The notes: generated by a model not told the origin, from the sequence alone. A stretch of DNA of 64,000 nt from Eriocheir sinensis (GCF_024679095.1 NW_026111613.1:270501-334500), one strand, 5' to 3'. Positions 15,501 through 32,858 are shown, counted from the first letter of the stretch. Program-made: numbers and translations.

Positions 15501-17910
15501 TATACAAAATACACATAAAATAATGTAAATTCGTATAAATGTAAATAAACAATATACCAATAAAAGAATGTGTATTTGTATAAATATAGATATACAAAAT
15601 GCACATAAAATAACGTAAATTTATATAAAACTATATACATAAAATAACGCAAATTTCTATAAAAATATATGTACAAAAATAAACATTAGATAAATTTGCA
15701 TAAAAATATATATACAAAACACACATTAGATAATGTAAATGAGTATAAAAATATGTATAGAAAATTCCTATGAAATAATCTAAATTCGTATCGAATTAAA
15801 ATAAGAAATACCAATAAAAAATGTAATTTTGGATGAAAATATATATACAAAATATACATAAAATAACCTAAATACAAATACAAATATACACATAAAATAA
15901 TTTAAAATTGAATGAAATAAATATACAAAATAAACATAAAATAAGGTAAATTTGTAATGAAATATATGAAAAAATACACAAAATAATATAAATTTGTATG
16001 AAAATATATATACATATACACATTAAATAAAATGAATTTGAATAAAATTTGTATCAAAATATATACTTATACACACAATAAAATAACGTAGTTTTTTTAT
16101 GAAAATGTATATACAAAATACACAAAATAATTTAAATAGGTAGAAAAATATATATACAAAAAACACATAAAATAGTGTGAGTATGTATGAAAATATATAA
16201 ACAAATACACATAAAATAATGTAAGTTTGGATAATAAATATATACAAAATTAACATTAAATAATGTAAATATATATATAAAAAAATATATACAAAAAACA
16301 CGTAGAATAATGTTAAATCGTATCAAAATAAATAGAATATTAATAAAATAATGTAAATTTGAATGAAAATAAAGATGCAAAATATCCATATAATAACGCA
16401 TATTTGCATACAAATATATATACAAAAATACATATAAAAAATTTGTATTAAAATAAATATACAAAATGCACGTACAATAAACTAAATTTGTATTGAAATA
16501 GATATGCAAAATACACATTAATAATGTAAATTTGTATCAAAATATATATACGAATACTCATAAAATAGAGTAAATTTCTATGAAAATATACATACTAAAT
16601 AGATATACAAAATACACATATAACTTGTTAAATTTGTATTTAAATACATGTACAAAAAACACATAAAATAATGTAGATTTGTATGAAATGAAAACAGATA
16701 CATTTTATATAAAATATATATACAAAATACACATAGAATAATGTAAAATCATATCAAAATAAATACACAGAATATCAATAAAATAATGTAAATTTGTATG
16801 AAAATAAAGAAGCAAAATACCCATAAAATAAAGCATATTTTCATAAAAATACATATACAAAAATACACATAGATTAATCAAATTTGTATTAAAATTAATA
16901 TACAAAATGTACATACAATAAGGTAAATTTGTATTAAAAAAATATGCAAAATACACATAAAACAATGTAAATTTGTTTCAAAATATATATACGAATACAC
17001 ATAAAATAACAGATTTCTATAGAAATATATATACAAAATACACATGAAATGATGTAAATAGGTATAAAAATATATATACAAAATACACATTAAATAATGT
17101 TAATTCGTGTCAAAATAAATAAACAAAATATCATGAAAAGAATGTGTGTTTGTATGAAAATAGATATACAAAATACACATAAAATAACCTAAATTTGTAT
17201 AAAACTATATACAAAAATACACAAAAATAATTTAAACTTGTATGAAAATAAATATACAAAAAACATATAAAATTAGGTAAATTTGTATTGAAATACATAT
17301 ACAAAATACACATAAAATAATGTAAATTTGAATGAAAATATATAAACATATAGACTTAAAATAACGTAAATTTGTATCAAATATATATACAAAAAACACA
17401 TTAAATAAGGTAAATATGTATAAAAAAAATATATTCAAAACACAAATAAAATAATGTAAAATCGTATCAAAATAAATACAGAAAATATTAATGAAATAAT
17501 GTAAATTTGTATGAAAATTAAGATGCAAAATACCCATAAAATAATGCATTTTTTATAAAAATATATATACGAAAAAACATAACATATTTGATTTTGTTTT
17601 AAAATAAATAGATATACAAAATACTCATAAAATAAGCTAAATTTGAATTGAAATATATATACAAAATACATAAAATAATGTAAATTTGTATCAAAATACT
17701 TATACAAATACACATATAATAACGTAAATTTGTATAAAAATATATAAACAAAATACACATTAAATAATGTAAATACGTATAAAAAAATGTACAAAATACA
17801 CAAATAATCATGTAATTCGTATAAAAATAAATAGACAAAATACCAATAAAATAATGTAAATTTCTATGAGAAAACATATACAAAATACACATAAATAACG
17901 CAAATATCAA
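12568..17910 (-). repeat. Satellite block 4, reverse polarity
   Basis: Monomers read ATACAAAATACACATAAAAT on the + strand. The block carries the only retroposon-like insertion (15066-15140). Bases 15600-16700 resemble 61130-62340, and 16712-17910 are an inverted match of 20480-21755. It ends in the near-palindromic switch at 17911-17940. Confidence 0.93.
15066..15140 (-). mobile_element. Truncated poly(A)-tailed retroposon fragment
   Basis: A 19-base T run (15066-15084) is followed by 56 bases with 32 G/C (15085-15140), including a GGATCC site at 15123. This composition is unlike anything else in the window. Read on the minus strand it is a GC-rich end followed by a poly(A) tail, as expected for the 3' end of a LINE or SINE inserted in minus orientation and truncated at its 5' end. 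Flanks TAGCTTTGTAG and CAAATGTACAAAATACAC match the empty site at 24130-24165, with about 10 bases of the empty site missing. No clear target-site duplication is visible. In one minus-strand frame it encodes RPSGSTGKKPTGAIGSNV, but family membership is not recognised. Confidence 0.75.
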
Positions 17911-17940
17911 TAAAAATATATATAATATAATATATTTTTA
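17911..17940. repeat. Near-palindromic polarity switch (copy 1)
   Basis: A TAAAAATATATATAATATAA half is followed by TATATTTTTA, forming an almost perfect 30-base inverted repeat. Reverse monomers lie to the left and forward monomers to the right. The reverse complement of this junction occurs at about 20460-20489 and 48987-49016. Confidence 0.85.
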
Positions 17941-20459
<2,519 letters not shown>

Positions 20460-20466
<7 letters not shown>

Positions 20467-20489
20467 ATATTATATTATATATATTTTTA
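20460..20489. repeat. Near-palindromic polarity switch (copy 2)
   Basis: AAAAATATATTATATTATAT then ATATTTTTATTG. It is the reverse complement of the 17911-17940 junction and is identical in the core to 48987-49016. Confidence 0.85.
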
Positions 20490-21757
20490 TTGATATTTGC
20501 GTTATTTATGTGTATTTTGTATATGTTTTCTCATAGAAATTTACATTATTTTATTGGTATTTTGTCTATTTATTTTGATACGAATTACATGATTATTTGT
20601 GTATTTTTTTACATTTTTTTATACGTATTTACATTATTTAATGTGTATTTTGTTTATATATTTTTATACAAATTTACATTATTATATGTGTATTTGTATA
20701 GGTATTTTGATACAAATTTACATTATTTTATGTATTTTGTATATATATTTCAATTCAAATTTAGCTTATTTTATGTGTATTTTGTATATCTATTTATTTT
20801 AATACAAAATCAAATATTTTATGTTTTTTCGTATATTTATTTTTATAAAAAATGCGTTATTTTATGGGTATTTTGCATCTTTATTTTCATACAAATTTAC
20901 ATTATTTTATTAATATTTTCTGTATTTATTTTGCTACGATTTTACATTATTTTATTTGTGTTTTGTATATTTTTTTATACATATTTACATTATTTAATGT
21001 TTTTTTTTGTATATATATTTGATACAAATTTACGTTATTTTAAGTCTATATGTGTATATTGTATATGTATTTCAATACAAATTTACCTATTTTTATATGT
21101 TTTTTGTATATTTATTTTCATACAAGTTTAAATTATTTTTTGTGTATTTTACATTATTTTATGTGTATATTGTATATGTATTTCAATACAAATTTACCTA
21201 TTTTTATATGTTTTTTGTATATTTATTTTCATACAAGTTTAAATTATTTTTTGTGTATTTTTGTATATAGTTTTATACAAATTTAGGTTATTTTATGTGT
21301 ATTTTGTATATCTATTTTCATACAAATACACATTCTTTTCATGATATTTTGTTTATTTATTTTGACACGAATTAACATTATTTAATGTGTATTTTGTATA
21401 TATATTTTTAAACGAATTTATATTATTTCAAGTGTATTTTGTATATTTATTTCAATAGAAATCTGCGTTATTTTATGTGTATTCGTATATATATTTTGAA
21501 ACAAATTTACATTATTTTATGTGTATTTTGCATATTTTTTCAATACAAATTTACGTTATTGTATGTGCATTTTGTATATTAATTTTAATACAAATTTGAT
21601 TAATCTATGTGTATTTTTGTATATGTATTTTTATAAAAATATGCTTTATTTTATGGGTATTTTGCATCTTTATTTTCATACAAATTTACATTATTTTATT
21701 GATATTTTGTGTATTTATTTTGATACGTTTTTACATTCTTCTATGTGTATTTTGTAT
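20480..21757 (+). repeat. Satellite block 7, forward polarity
   Basis: Direct paralogue of 49017-50206 and inverted paralogue of 16712-17910. It ends at GTATATATAAAATGCACATA, a switch duplicated at 50208. Confidence 0.9.
21051..21261 (+). repeat. Local tandem duplication, period 111 bp
   Basis: About 100 bases starting TGTGTATATTGTATATG at 21051 repeat at 21162, including the distinctive CATACAAGTTTAAATT. The paralogue around 49610-49705 has one copy, so this duplication arose after the segmental copies separated. Confidence 0.88.
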
Positions 21758-24700
21758 ATATAAAATGCACATAAAATAAAGTAAATTTGCAAAAAAAAAT
21801 ATATACAAAACACTCACTAAATAATGTAAATGCGTACATAAATAACCTAAATTTGTATAAAACTATATACAAAATACACAAAATAATTTAAATTTGTTTG
21901 AAAAGAAATATACAAAATACACATAAAATTAGGTAAATTTGCATTGAAATACATATACAAAATACACATCAAATAATGTAAATTTGAATGAAAATATATA
22001 AACAAATACACTTAAAATAACGTAAATTTGTATAAAATATATATGCAAGATACACATTAAATAATGTAAATGAGTATAAAAATATATATACAAAAACAAA
22101 TAGAATAATGTAAAATCGTATCAAAATAAATACTCAGAATATCACTAAAATAATGTAAATTTGTATAAAAATAAAGATGCAAAATTCCCAAAAATTTTCG
22201 CATTTTTATAAAAATATATTTACCAAAATACACATAAAATATTTAAATTTGTATTGAAATAAATATACAAAATGCATGTACAATAAGGTAAATTTGTATT
22301 GAAAGAGATATTAAAAAATACATATAAAACAATGTAAATTTGTTTCAAAATATATATACGAATACACATGAAATAAAGAAAATTTCTATAGAAATATATA
22401 TACAAAATACATATGAAATTATGTAAATACGTATAAAAATATATATACAAAATACATATCAAATAATGTAAATTCGTGTCAAAATAAATAAACAAAATAT
22501 CATGAAAAGAATGTGTATTTGCATGAAAATAGATAATAGATAATAAATTTGTATAAAATATGTATGCAAGATACACATTAAATAATGTAAATATGTATAA
22601 AAAAGTATATACAAAAAACAAATAGAATAATGTAACATCGTATCAAAATAAATACACCGAATATTAATAAAATAATGTAAATTTGTATGAAAATAAAGAT
22701 GCAAAATTCACATAAAATAGCGCATTTCTTATAAAAATATATATACCAAAATACACATAAAATATTTAAATTTGCATTGAAATAAATATAAAAAATGTAC
22801 ATACAATAAATTAAATTTGTATTGAAAATGATATGCAAAAATACATATAAAACAATGTAAATTTGTTTCAAAATATATTTACGAATACAAATAAAAAAAC
22901 GTAGATTTCTATAAAAATATATATTCAAAATACATATAAAATTAAGTAAATACGTATAAAAAAATGTATACAAAATACACATAAAATAATGTAATTTCGA
23001 ATTAAAATAAATGTAAATTTCAATGAAAATATATAAACAAATACACTTAAAATAACGTAAATTTGTATAAAATATATATGCAAGATACACATTAAATAAT
23101 GTAAATGTGTATAAAAAAATATAAACAAAAAACAAATAGAATATTGTAAAATCGTATCAAAATAAATACACAGAATATCAATAAAATAATGTAAATTTGT
23201 ATGAAAATAAAGATGCAAAATTCCCATAAAATAGCGCATTTTTTATAAAAATATATATACCAAAATACACATAAAATATTTAAATTTGTATTGAAATAAA
23301 TATACAAAATGCATATACAGTAAGGTAAATTTGTATTAAAAGAGATATTCAAAAATACATATAAAACAATGTAAATTTGTTTCAAAATATATATACGAAT
23401 ACACATAAAATAAAGTAGAATTCTATAGAAATATATATACAAAATACATATGAAATTATGTAAATACGTATAAAAATATATATACAAAATACATATCAAA
23501 TAATGTAAATTCGTGTCAAAATAAATAAACAAAATATCATGAAAAGAGTGTGTATTTGTATGAAAATAGATAATAGATAATAAATTTGTATAAAATATAT
23601 ATGCAAGATACACATTAAATAATGTAAATATGTATAAAAAAGTATATACAAAAAACAAATAGAATAATGTAAAATCGTATAAAAATAAATACACCGAATA
23701 TTAATAAAATAATGTAAATTTGTATGAAAATAAGGATGCAAAATTCCCATAAAATAGCGCATTTCTTTTAAAAATATATATACCAAAATACACATAAAAT
23801 ATTTAAATTTGTATTGAAATAAATATACAAAATGCACATACAATAAGGTAAATTTGTATTGAAAGAGATATGCAAAAATACATATAAAACAATGTAAATT
23901 TGTTTCAAAATATATATATACGAATACAAATAAAAAAACGTAGATTTCTATAAAAATATATATACAAAATCCACATAAAATTAAGTAAATACGTATAAAA
24001 AAATGTATACAAAATACACATAAAATAATGTAAATTCGATTTAAAATAAATAAACAAAATACCAATAAAAGAATGTGTATTTGGATAAATATAAATATAC
24101 AAAATACATATACAAAATAAACATAAAATAAGGTAGATTTGTAATAAAATATATGTACAAAATACACATAAAATAATGTAAATTTATATGAAAATATATA
24201 TACAAATAGACATAAAATACAATGAATTTGTATAAAAATATATATTCAAAATAAATATTAAATAATGTAAAAGCGTATAAAAATATATATACAAAGTACA
24301 TATAAAATAATGTAAATTCGTATAAATATAAATCAACAAAACACCAATAAAATAATATATATTTGAATGAAAATAGATTTACAAAATACACATAACATAA
24401 CTAAAATTTGTATTAAAATATATACAAAAATACATAGAAATAATTTGAGTTTGTATGAAAATAGATATACAAAATACACATGAAACTAGGTAAATTTCTT
24501 TTGAAATGTATATACAAAATAGCCATAAAATATTGTAAATTTGTCAAAATATATAAAGAAATACACATAAAATAACGTAAATTTGTATGAAAAATATATA
24601 CAAAATACACATAGAATAATGTCAATTCGTATCAAAATGAGTGGCAGAATATCAATAAAATAATGTAAATTTGTATGAAAATAAAGATGCAAAATACCCA

Positions 24701-24826
24701 AAAAATAAAGCATATGGTTATAAAAATACAGATACAAAAATACACATCGAATAATTAAATTTGTATTAAAATTAATATACAAAATGCGTATATAATAAGA
24801 TAAATTTGTATTAAAAAAATAAGCAA
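21758..24826 (-). repeat. Satellite block 8, reverse polarity
   Basis: Paralogue of 50208-53282 and, in parts, of 13930-15300 and 54880-56035. It contains the empty retroposon site at 24130-24165 (AGGTAGATTTGTAATAAAAT). Confidence 0.92.
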
Positions 24827-24840
24827 CATACACGTTTACT
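24823..24840. repeat. Switch junction E, GCAACATACACGTTTACT
   Basis: Reverse-to-forward polarity switch with an 18-base signature lying outside the monomer consensus. One of six copies (24823, 29013, 53279; inverted at 32563, 33590, 57488). Confidence 0.9.
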
Positions 24841-25650
24841 CATACAAATTTATATTATTTTGTTGGTATTTTGTTTATTTATTTTGATACGAATTACATG
24901 ATTATATGTGTATTTTGTACACATTTTTTTATACGTATTTACATTATTTAATGTGTATTTTGTTTATATATTTTCATACAAATTTACGTTATTATTTGTG
25001 TATTTGTATATATATTTTCTTTCAAATTTACATTATTTTATGTGTATTTTGTATATGTATTTCAATACAAATTAACCTAATTTTATTTATTTTAATACAA
25101 ATTGAAATAATTTTTTTTTTTTTATATTTTCATGCAAATTTTCGTTATTTTATGTGTATTTTGAATATTTATTTTTTCCACAAATATACTTTCTTTTATC
25201 TGAATTTTGTTTATTGAATTTGAAACGAATTTACCTTATTTTGTATATCTATTTTCATACAAATTAAAATACTTTTGTGTATTTTTGTATATAGTTTTAT
25301 ATAAATTTACGTTATTTTATGTGTATTTTGTATATTTATATTTATACAAATACACATTCTTTTCTTAGTATTTTGTATATTTATTTTGATGCGAATTTAT
25401 ATTATTTTTTGTGTATTTTGTATACATTTTTTTTATACGTATTTACTTCATTTTATGTTTATTTTGTATATATATTTTTATAGAAATCTACGTTATTTTA
25501 TGTGTATTCGTATATATATTTTGAAACAAATTTACATTGTTTTATATGTATTTTGCATATCTATTTCAATACAAATTTACCTTATTGTATGTGTTTTTGA
25601 TATATTTATTTTAATACAAATTTAATTTTTATATGTGTATTTTGGTATAT
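24835..25650 (+). repeat. Satellite block 9, forward polarity
   Basis: Paralogue of 29025-29845 and 53292-54105. It has a 13-T run near 25108-25121 where the paralogue at 29300 reads AATAATTTTTGTTTATTT. It ends at a TTTTGGTATATATGGTAAGG switch. Confidence 0.9.
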
Positions 25651-26805
25651 ATGGTAAGGTAAATTTGTATAATTCAAGAATACATATAAAACAATGTAAA
25701 TTTGTTTCAAAATATATATACGAGTACACATAAAATAACGTAGATTTCTATAAAAATATTCACAAAATACACATAAAATGAAGTAAATACGTATAAAAAA
25801 ATGAATACAAAATAGACATAAAAATCGTATCAAAATAAATAAACAAAATACCAGTAAAAGAATGTGTATTTGTATAATTATATATATACAAAATACACAA
25901 AAAATATCGTAAATTTGTATAAAACTATATACAAAAATACACAGAAGTAATTAAATTTGTATTGAAAGAGATATTCAAAAATACATATAAAACAATGTAA
26001 ATTTGTTTCAAAATATACATACGAATACACATAAAATAAAGTAGATTTCTATAGAAATATACATACAAAATACATATGAAATTATGTAAATACGTATGAA
26101 AATATATATACAAAAAACATATCAAATAATGTAAATTCGTGTCAAAATAAATAAACAAAATATCATGAAAAGAATGTGTATTTGTATGGAAATAGATAAT
26201 AGATAATAAATTTGTATAAAATATATATGCAAGATACACATTAAATAATGTAAATATGTATGAAAAAGTATATACAAAAAACAAATAGAATAATGTAACA
26301 TCGTATCAAAATAAATACACCGAATATTAATAAAATAATGTAAATTTGTATGAAAATAAAGATGCAAAATTCCCATAAAATAGCGCATTTCTTATAAAAA
26401 TATATATGCCAAAATACACATAAAATATTTAAATTTGCATTGAAATAAATATACATGAAATGATGTAGATACGTATAAAAATATATATAAAAAAATACAC
26501 ATTAAATAATGTAAATTCGCGTCAAAATAAATAAACAAAATATCAATAAAAGAATGTGTATTTGTATGAAAATATATATACAAAATACACATCAAATAAC
26601 CTAAATTTGTATCAAACTATATACAAAAATACACAAAAATATTTTACATTTGAATGAAATTGAATATACAAAATACACATAAAATTAGGTAAATTTGAAT
26701 TGAAATACATACGCAAAATACACATAAAATAATGTAAATTTGAATGAAAATACATAAACAAATACACTTGAAATAACGTAAATTTGTATAAAAAAAATAT
26801 GTACA
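25651..26805 (-). repeat. Satellite block 10, reverse polarity
   Basis: Matches 29850-30165 and then jumps to 31020-31850. The missing 855 bases equal 19 x 45. It shares the rare variants GTATGGAAATAGATAATAG and GTATGAAAAAGTATATAC with 31240-31335. It ends at the GTACATGTGCC switch, which has no second copy. Confidence 0.88.
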
Positions 26806-28166
26806 TGTGCCTTTTGTATATTTATTTTGATGCAAATTTAATTATTTTATGTGTATTTTTGTATATATATTTTTAAACAAATATGCGTTATTATATGGGT
26901 ATTTTGCATCTTTATTTTCATACAAATTTACATTATCTTATTGATTGTCTGTTTATTTATTTTGATACGATTTTACGTTATTTTGTGTATTTTGTATATA
27001 TATTTTTAGACATATTTACATTATTTAATGTATATTTTGTACATATATTTTATGGAAATTTACGTTATCTTATGTGTATTTGTTTATATATTTTCATACA
27101 AATTTACATTATTTTATGTGTATTTTGTATATGTATTTCAATAAAAATTTGCCTAATTTCATTTGTATTTTGCATATCTATTTTCAAACAAATTTAAATT
27201 ATTTTTGTGTATTTCTGTATTATTTTTATACAATTTTTTTTTTTTTTTGTATTTTGTATATATATTTTCCTACACATATACATTCTTTTAGAGGAAATTT
27301 TGTTTATTTATTTTGATACGAATTTACATTAGTTTATGTGTATTTTGTATATATATATTTTTCTATGTATTTACATTATTTTATGTGTATTTTGTATATA
27401 TATTTTCATAAAAATTTACGTAATTTTATTGTGTGTATTCGTATATATTTTGATAAAAATTTTCATTATTTTATATGTTTTTTGCATATCTATTTCAATA
27501 AAAATCTATCTTATTGTATGTGTATTTTGTATATTTATTTTAATACAAATTTAATTATTTTATGTGTATTTTTGTATATTTTTTTTTTAAATATAAGATA
27601 TTTTATGGGTATTTTGCATCTTTAATTTTATAAATTTTTACATTACGTACATATCTTTTATACGTATTTACATTATTTAATGTGTATTTTGTTTATATAT
27701 TTTTATACAAATTTACGTTATTATATGTGTATTTGAATATATATTTTGATACAAATTTACATTATTTTATGTATTTTCTATATTTATTTCAATTCAAATT
27801 TAGCTTATTTTATGTGTCTTTTGTATATCTATTTTCATACAAATTTAATTATTTTTGTTTATTTTTGTATATAGTTTTATACAATTTTACGTTATTTTAT
27901 GTGTATTTTGTATATTTATATTTATACAAGTAAACATTCTTTTATTGTTTTTTTGTTTATTTATTTTGATACGAATTTACATTATTTTATGTGTATTTTG
28001 TATACATTTTTTTATACGTATTTACTTAATTTTATGTGTATTTTGTATATATATTTTTATAGAAATCTACGCTATTTTATGTGTATTCGTATACATATTT
28101 TGAAACAAATTTACATTGCTTTATATGTATTTTGCATATCTATTTCAATACAAATTTACCTTATTG
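26806..28166 (+). repeat. Satellite block 11, forward polarity
   Basis: Direct paralogue of 46061-47384. The reverse complement of its right part reappears at about 62980-64000, marked by the rare CATTACGTACATATCTTTTA (27650-27670). A T homopolymer near 27233-27248 is longer than in the 46061 copy. Confidence 0.9.
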
Positions 28167-29015
28167 TACATATAAAACAATGTAAATTTGTTTCAAAATA
28201 TATGTACGAATACACATAAAATAACGTAGATTTCTAAAAAAATATATATACAAAATACACATAAAATTAAGTATATACGTATAAAAAAATGTAAACAAAA
28301 TAATGTAAATTCGAAACAAAATAAATAAACAAAATACCAATAAAAGAATGTGTATTTGTATAAATATAAATGTACAAAGTACACATACAAAATAAACATA
28401 AAATAAGGTAAATTTGTAATGAAATATATGTACAAAATACACATAAAATAATGTAAATATATATGAAAATATATATACAAATACACATAAAATACCATGA
28501 ATTTGTATAAAAATATATATTCAAAATAAATATTAAATAATGTAAAAGCGTATAAAAATATATATACAAAGTACATATAAAATAATGTAAATTCGTATCA
28601 ATATAAATCAACAAAACACCAATAAAATAATATATATTTGAATGAAAATAGATTTACAAAATACACATAACATAACTAAAATTTGTATTAAAATATATAC
28701 AAAAATACATAGAAATAATTTGAGTTTGTATGAAAATAGATATACAAAATACACATAAAACTAGGTAAATTTCTTTTAAAATGTATATACAAAATAGCCA
28801 TAAAATATTGTAAATTTGTGTCAAAATATATAAAGAAATACACATAAAATAACGTAAATTTGTATGAAAAATATATACAAAATACACATAGAAAATAGAG
28901 CATATGTTTATAAAATTACAGATACAAAAATACACATCGAATAATTAAATTTGTATTAAAATTAATATACAAAATGCGTATATAATAAGATAAATTTGTA
29001 TTGAAAAAATATGCA
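28167..29015 (-). repeat. Satellite block 12, reverse polarity
   Basis: The left half matches 47386-47885; the right half matches 52750-53280, except that about 88 bases (two monomers) present at 53068-53156 are missing after ACACATAGA at 28883-28892. Confidence 0.9.
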
Positions 29016-29030
29016 ACATACACGTTTACT
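29013..29030. repeat. Switch junction E, copy 2
   Basis: GCAACATACACGTTTACT, identical to 24823-24840, reverse monomers left and forward monomers right. Confidence 0.9.
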
Positions 29031-29845
29031 CATACAAATTTATATTATTTTGTTGGTATTTTGTTTATTTATTTTGATACGAATTACATGATTATATGTG
29101 TATTTTGTACACATTTTTTTATACGTATTTACATTATTTAATGAGTATTTTGTTTATATATTTTCATACAAATTTACGTTATTATATGTGTATTTGTATA
29201 TATATTTTCTTTCAAATTTACATTATTTTATGTGTATTTTGTATATGTATTTCAATACAAATTAACCTAATTTTATTTATTTTCATACAAATTGAAATAA
29301 TTTTTGTTTATTTTTTTATATATTTTCATGCAAATTTTCGTTATTTTATGTGTATTTTGAATATTTATTTTTTCCACAAATATACGTTCTTTTATCTGAA
29401 TTTTGTTTATTGAATTTGAAACGAATTTACCTTATTTTGTATATCTATTTTCATACAAATTAAAATACTTCTGTGTATTTTTGTATATAGTTTTATATAA
29501 ATTTACGTTATTTTATGTGTATTTTGTATATTTATATTTATACAAATAACATTCTTTTATTGCTATTTTGTATATTTATTTCGATGCGAATTTACATTAT
29601 TTTATGTGTATTTTGTATACATTTTTTTATACATATTTACTTCATTTTATGTTTATTTTGTATATATATTTTTATAGAAATCTACGTTATTTTATGTGTA
29701 TTCGTATATATATTTTGAAACAAATTTACATTATTTTATATGTATTTTGCATATCTATTTCAATACAAATTTACCTTATTGTATGTGTTTTTTATATATT
29801 TATTTTAATACAAATTTAATTTTTATATGTGTATTTTGGTATAAA
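29025..29845 (+). repeat. Satellite block 13, forward polarity
   Basis: Close paralogue of 53292-54105; both share CAAATAACATTCTTTTATTG with a one-base loss relative to 25344. It ends at a GGTATAAATATGGTAAGG switch. Confidence 0.9.
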
Positions 29846-32563
29846 TATGGTAAGGTAAATTTGTATTGAAAGAGATATTCAAGAATACATATAAAACAAT
29901 GTAAATTTGTTTCAAAATATATATACGAATACACATAAAATAACGTAGATTTCTATAAAAATATACACAAAATACACATAAAATGAAGTAAATACGTATA
30001 AAAAAATGAATACAAAATAGACATAAAAATCGTATCAAAATAAATAAACAAAATACCAGTAAAAGAATGTGTATTTGTATAATTATAAATATACAAAATA
30101 CACAAAAAATATCGTTGATTTGTATAAAACTATATACAAAAATAAACAGAAGTAATTAAATTTGTATGAAAATATATATACAAAATACAGCTAAAATAAG
30201 CTAAATTTTAATTGAAATGTACATACAAAATACATGAAATAATGTAAATCTGTATCAAAATATTTATACAAATACACATAATAACGAAGATTTGTTTAAA
30301 AATATATAAACAAAATACACATTAAGTAATGTAAATAGGTATAAAAAATATGTTCAAAATACACATATAATCATGTAATTCGTATCAAAATAAATAAACA
30401 AAATAGCAATAAAATAATGTAAATTTGTATGAGAAAACATATACAAATAACGCAAATTTCTATAAAAATATATGTACAAAAATGCACATAAAATAAAGTA
30501 AATTTGCATATAAATATAAATACAAAACACACACTAAATAATGTAAATCCGTACATAAAATAACCTAAATTTGTATAAAACTATATACAAAAATACACAA
30601 AAATAATTTAAATTTATTTGAAAAGAAATATACAAAATATACATAAAATTAGGTAAATTTGTATTGAAATACATATACAAAATACACATCAAATAATGTA
30701 AATTTGAGTGAAAATATATAAACAAATACACTTAAAATAACGCAAATTTGTATAAAATATATTTGCAAGATACACATTAAATAATGTAAATGTGTATTAA
30801 AAAAATATATACAAAAAACAAATAGAATAATGTAAAATCGTATCAAAATAAATACACAGAATATCAATAAAATAATGTAAATTGGTATGAAAATAAAGAT
30901 GCAAAATTTCCAAAAATTATCGCATTTTTTATAAAAATATATTTACTAAAATACACATAAAATATTTAAATTTGTATTGAAATAAATAAACAAAATGCAT
31001 ATACAGTAAGGTAAATTTGTATTGAAAGAGATATTCAAAAATACATATAAAACAATGTAAATTTGTTTCAAAATATATATACGAATACACATAAAATAAA
31101 GTAGATTTCTATAGAAATATATATACAAAATACATATGAAATTATGTAAATACGTATAAAAATATATATACAAAATACATATCAAATAATGTAAATTCGT
31201 GTCGAAATAAATCAACAAAATATCATGAAAAGAATGTGTATTTGTATGGAAATAGATAATAGATAATAAATTTGTATAAAATATATATGCAAGATACACA
31301 TTAAATAATGTAAATATGTATGAAAAAGTATATACAAAAAACAAATAGAATAATGTAACATCGTATCAAAATAAATACATCGAATATTAATAAAATAATG
31401 TAAATTTGTATGAAAATAAAGATGCAAAATTCCCATAAAATAGTGCATTTCTTATAAAAATATATATACCAAAATACACATAAAATATTTAAATTTGCAT
31501 TGAAATAAATATACATGAAATGATGTAGATACGTATAAAAATATATTTAAAAAATACACATTAAATAATGTAAATTCGCGTCAAAATAAATAAACAAAAT
31601 ATCAATAAAAGAATGTGTATTTGTATGAAAATATATATATACAAAATACACATAAAATAACCTAAATTTGTATCAAACTATATACAAAAGTACACAAAAA
31701 TATTTTACATTTGTATGAAATTAAATATACAAAATACACATAAAATTAGGTAAATTTGTATTGAAATACATACACAAAATACACATAAAATAATGTAAAT
31801 TTGAATGAAAATACATAAACAAAAACACTTAAAATAACGTAAATTTGTATAAAAAAATATGTACAAAAAACAAATAAAATAATGTAAAATCGTATCAAAA
31901 TAAATACACAGAATATTAATAAAATAATGTAAATTTGTATGAAAATAAAGAAGCAAAATACCCATAAAATAACGCATTTTTTTTATTTATAAAAATATAT
32001 ATACCAAAATACACATCAAAAAATAAAATTTGTATTAAAATATTTATACAAAAAACACATACAATAAGGTAAATTTGTATTGAAATAGATATGCAAAATA
32101 CATATAAAACAATGTAAATTTGTTTCAAAATATATATACGAAAACACATAAAATAACGTAGATTTCCATAAAAATATATATACAAAATACTCATAAAATG
32201 AAGGAAATACGTATAAAAAAATGTATAGAGAATAAATATAAATATACAAAATACACATAAAATAACGTAAATTTATATAAAACTAATTAAATTTGTATGT
32301 AAATATATACAAAATACACACAAAATAAGCTAAATTTGAATTGAAATAAATATACAAAATACATGAAATAAAGTAAATTTGTATCAAAATATTTATACAA
32401 ATACACATAATAACGTAAGTTTGCATGAAAATATATAAACAAAATACACATTAAATAATTTAAATACGTATAAAAAAAATATGTACAAAATACACATATA
32501 ATCATGAAATTCGTATCAAAATAAATAAACAAAATACCAATAAAATAATATAAATTTGTATGA
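29846..32563 (-). repeat. Satellite block 14, reverse polarity
   Basis: Retains the 855 bases deleted from block 10, and matches 54110-54900 over its left part. It ends at an inverted copy of switch junction E. Confidence 0.9.
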
Positions 32564-32580
32564 GTAAACGTGTATGTTGC
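32563..32580. repeat. Switch junction E, inverted copy 1
   Basis: AGTAAACGTGTATGTTGC, the reverse complement of 24823-24840. Confidence 0.9.
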
Positions 32581-32651
32581 ATATTTTTTCAATACAAATT
32601 TACCTTATTATATACGCATTTTGTATATTAATTTTAATACAAATTTAATTA
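32570..32651 (+). repeat. Satellite block 15, short forward patch
   Basis: About 82 bases (two monomers) matching 33598-33680 and 57493-57578, then a switch at TTAATTATACATATAAACAA with no second copy. Confidence 0.82.
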
Positions 32652-32852
32652 TACATATAAACAATGTAAATCTGTTTCAAAACATATATACGAATACACA
32701 TGAAATAAGGTAGATTTCTTTAAAAATATATATACAAAATACACATAAAATTAAGTAAATACGTATAAAAAATGTATACAAAATACACATAAAATAATGT
32801 AAATTAGTATCAAAATAAATAAACAAAATACCAATAAAAGAATGTGTATTTG

Positions 32853-32858
<6 letters not shown>

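Noticed and set aside
25108..25121. T run as a possible second retroposon tail; similar runs at 27233-27248, 40153-40167 and 40200-40216
   Set aside because: No foreign sequence adjoins these runs, and paralogues show the same monomers with shorter runs, so they are homopolymer slippage.
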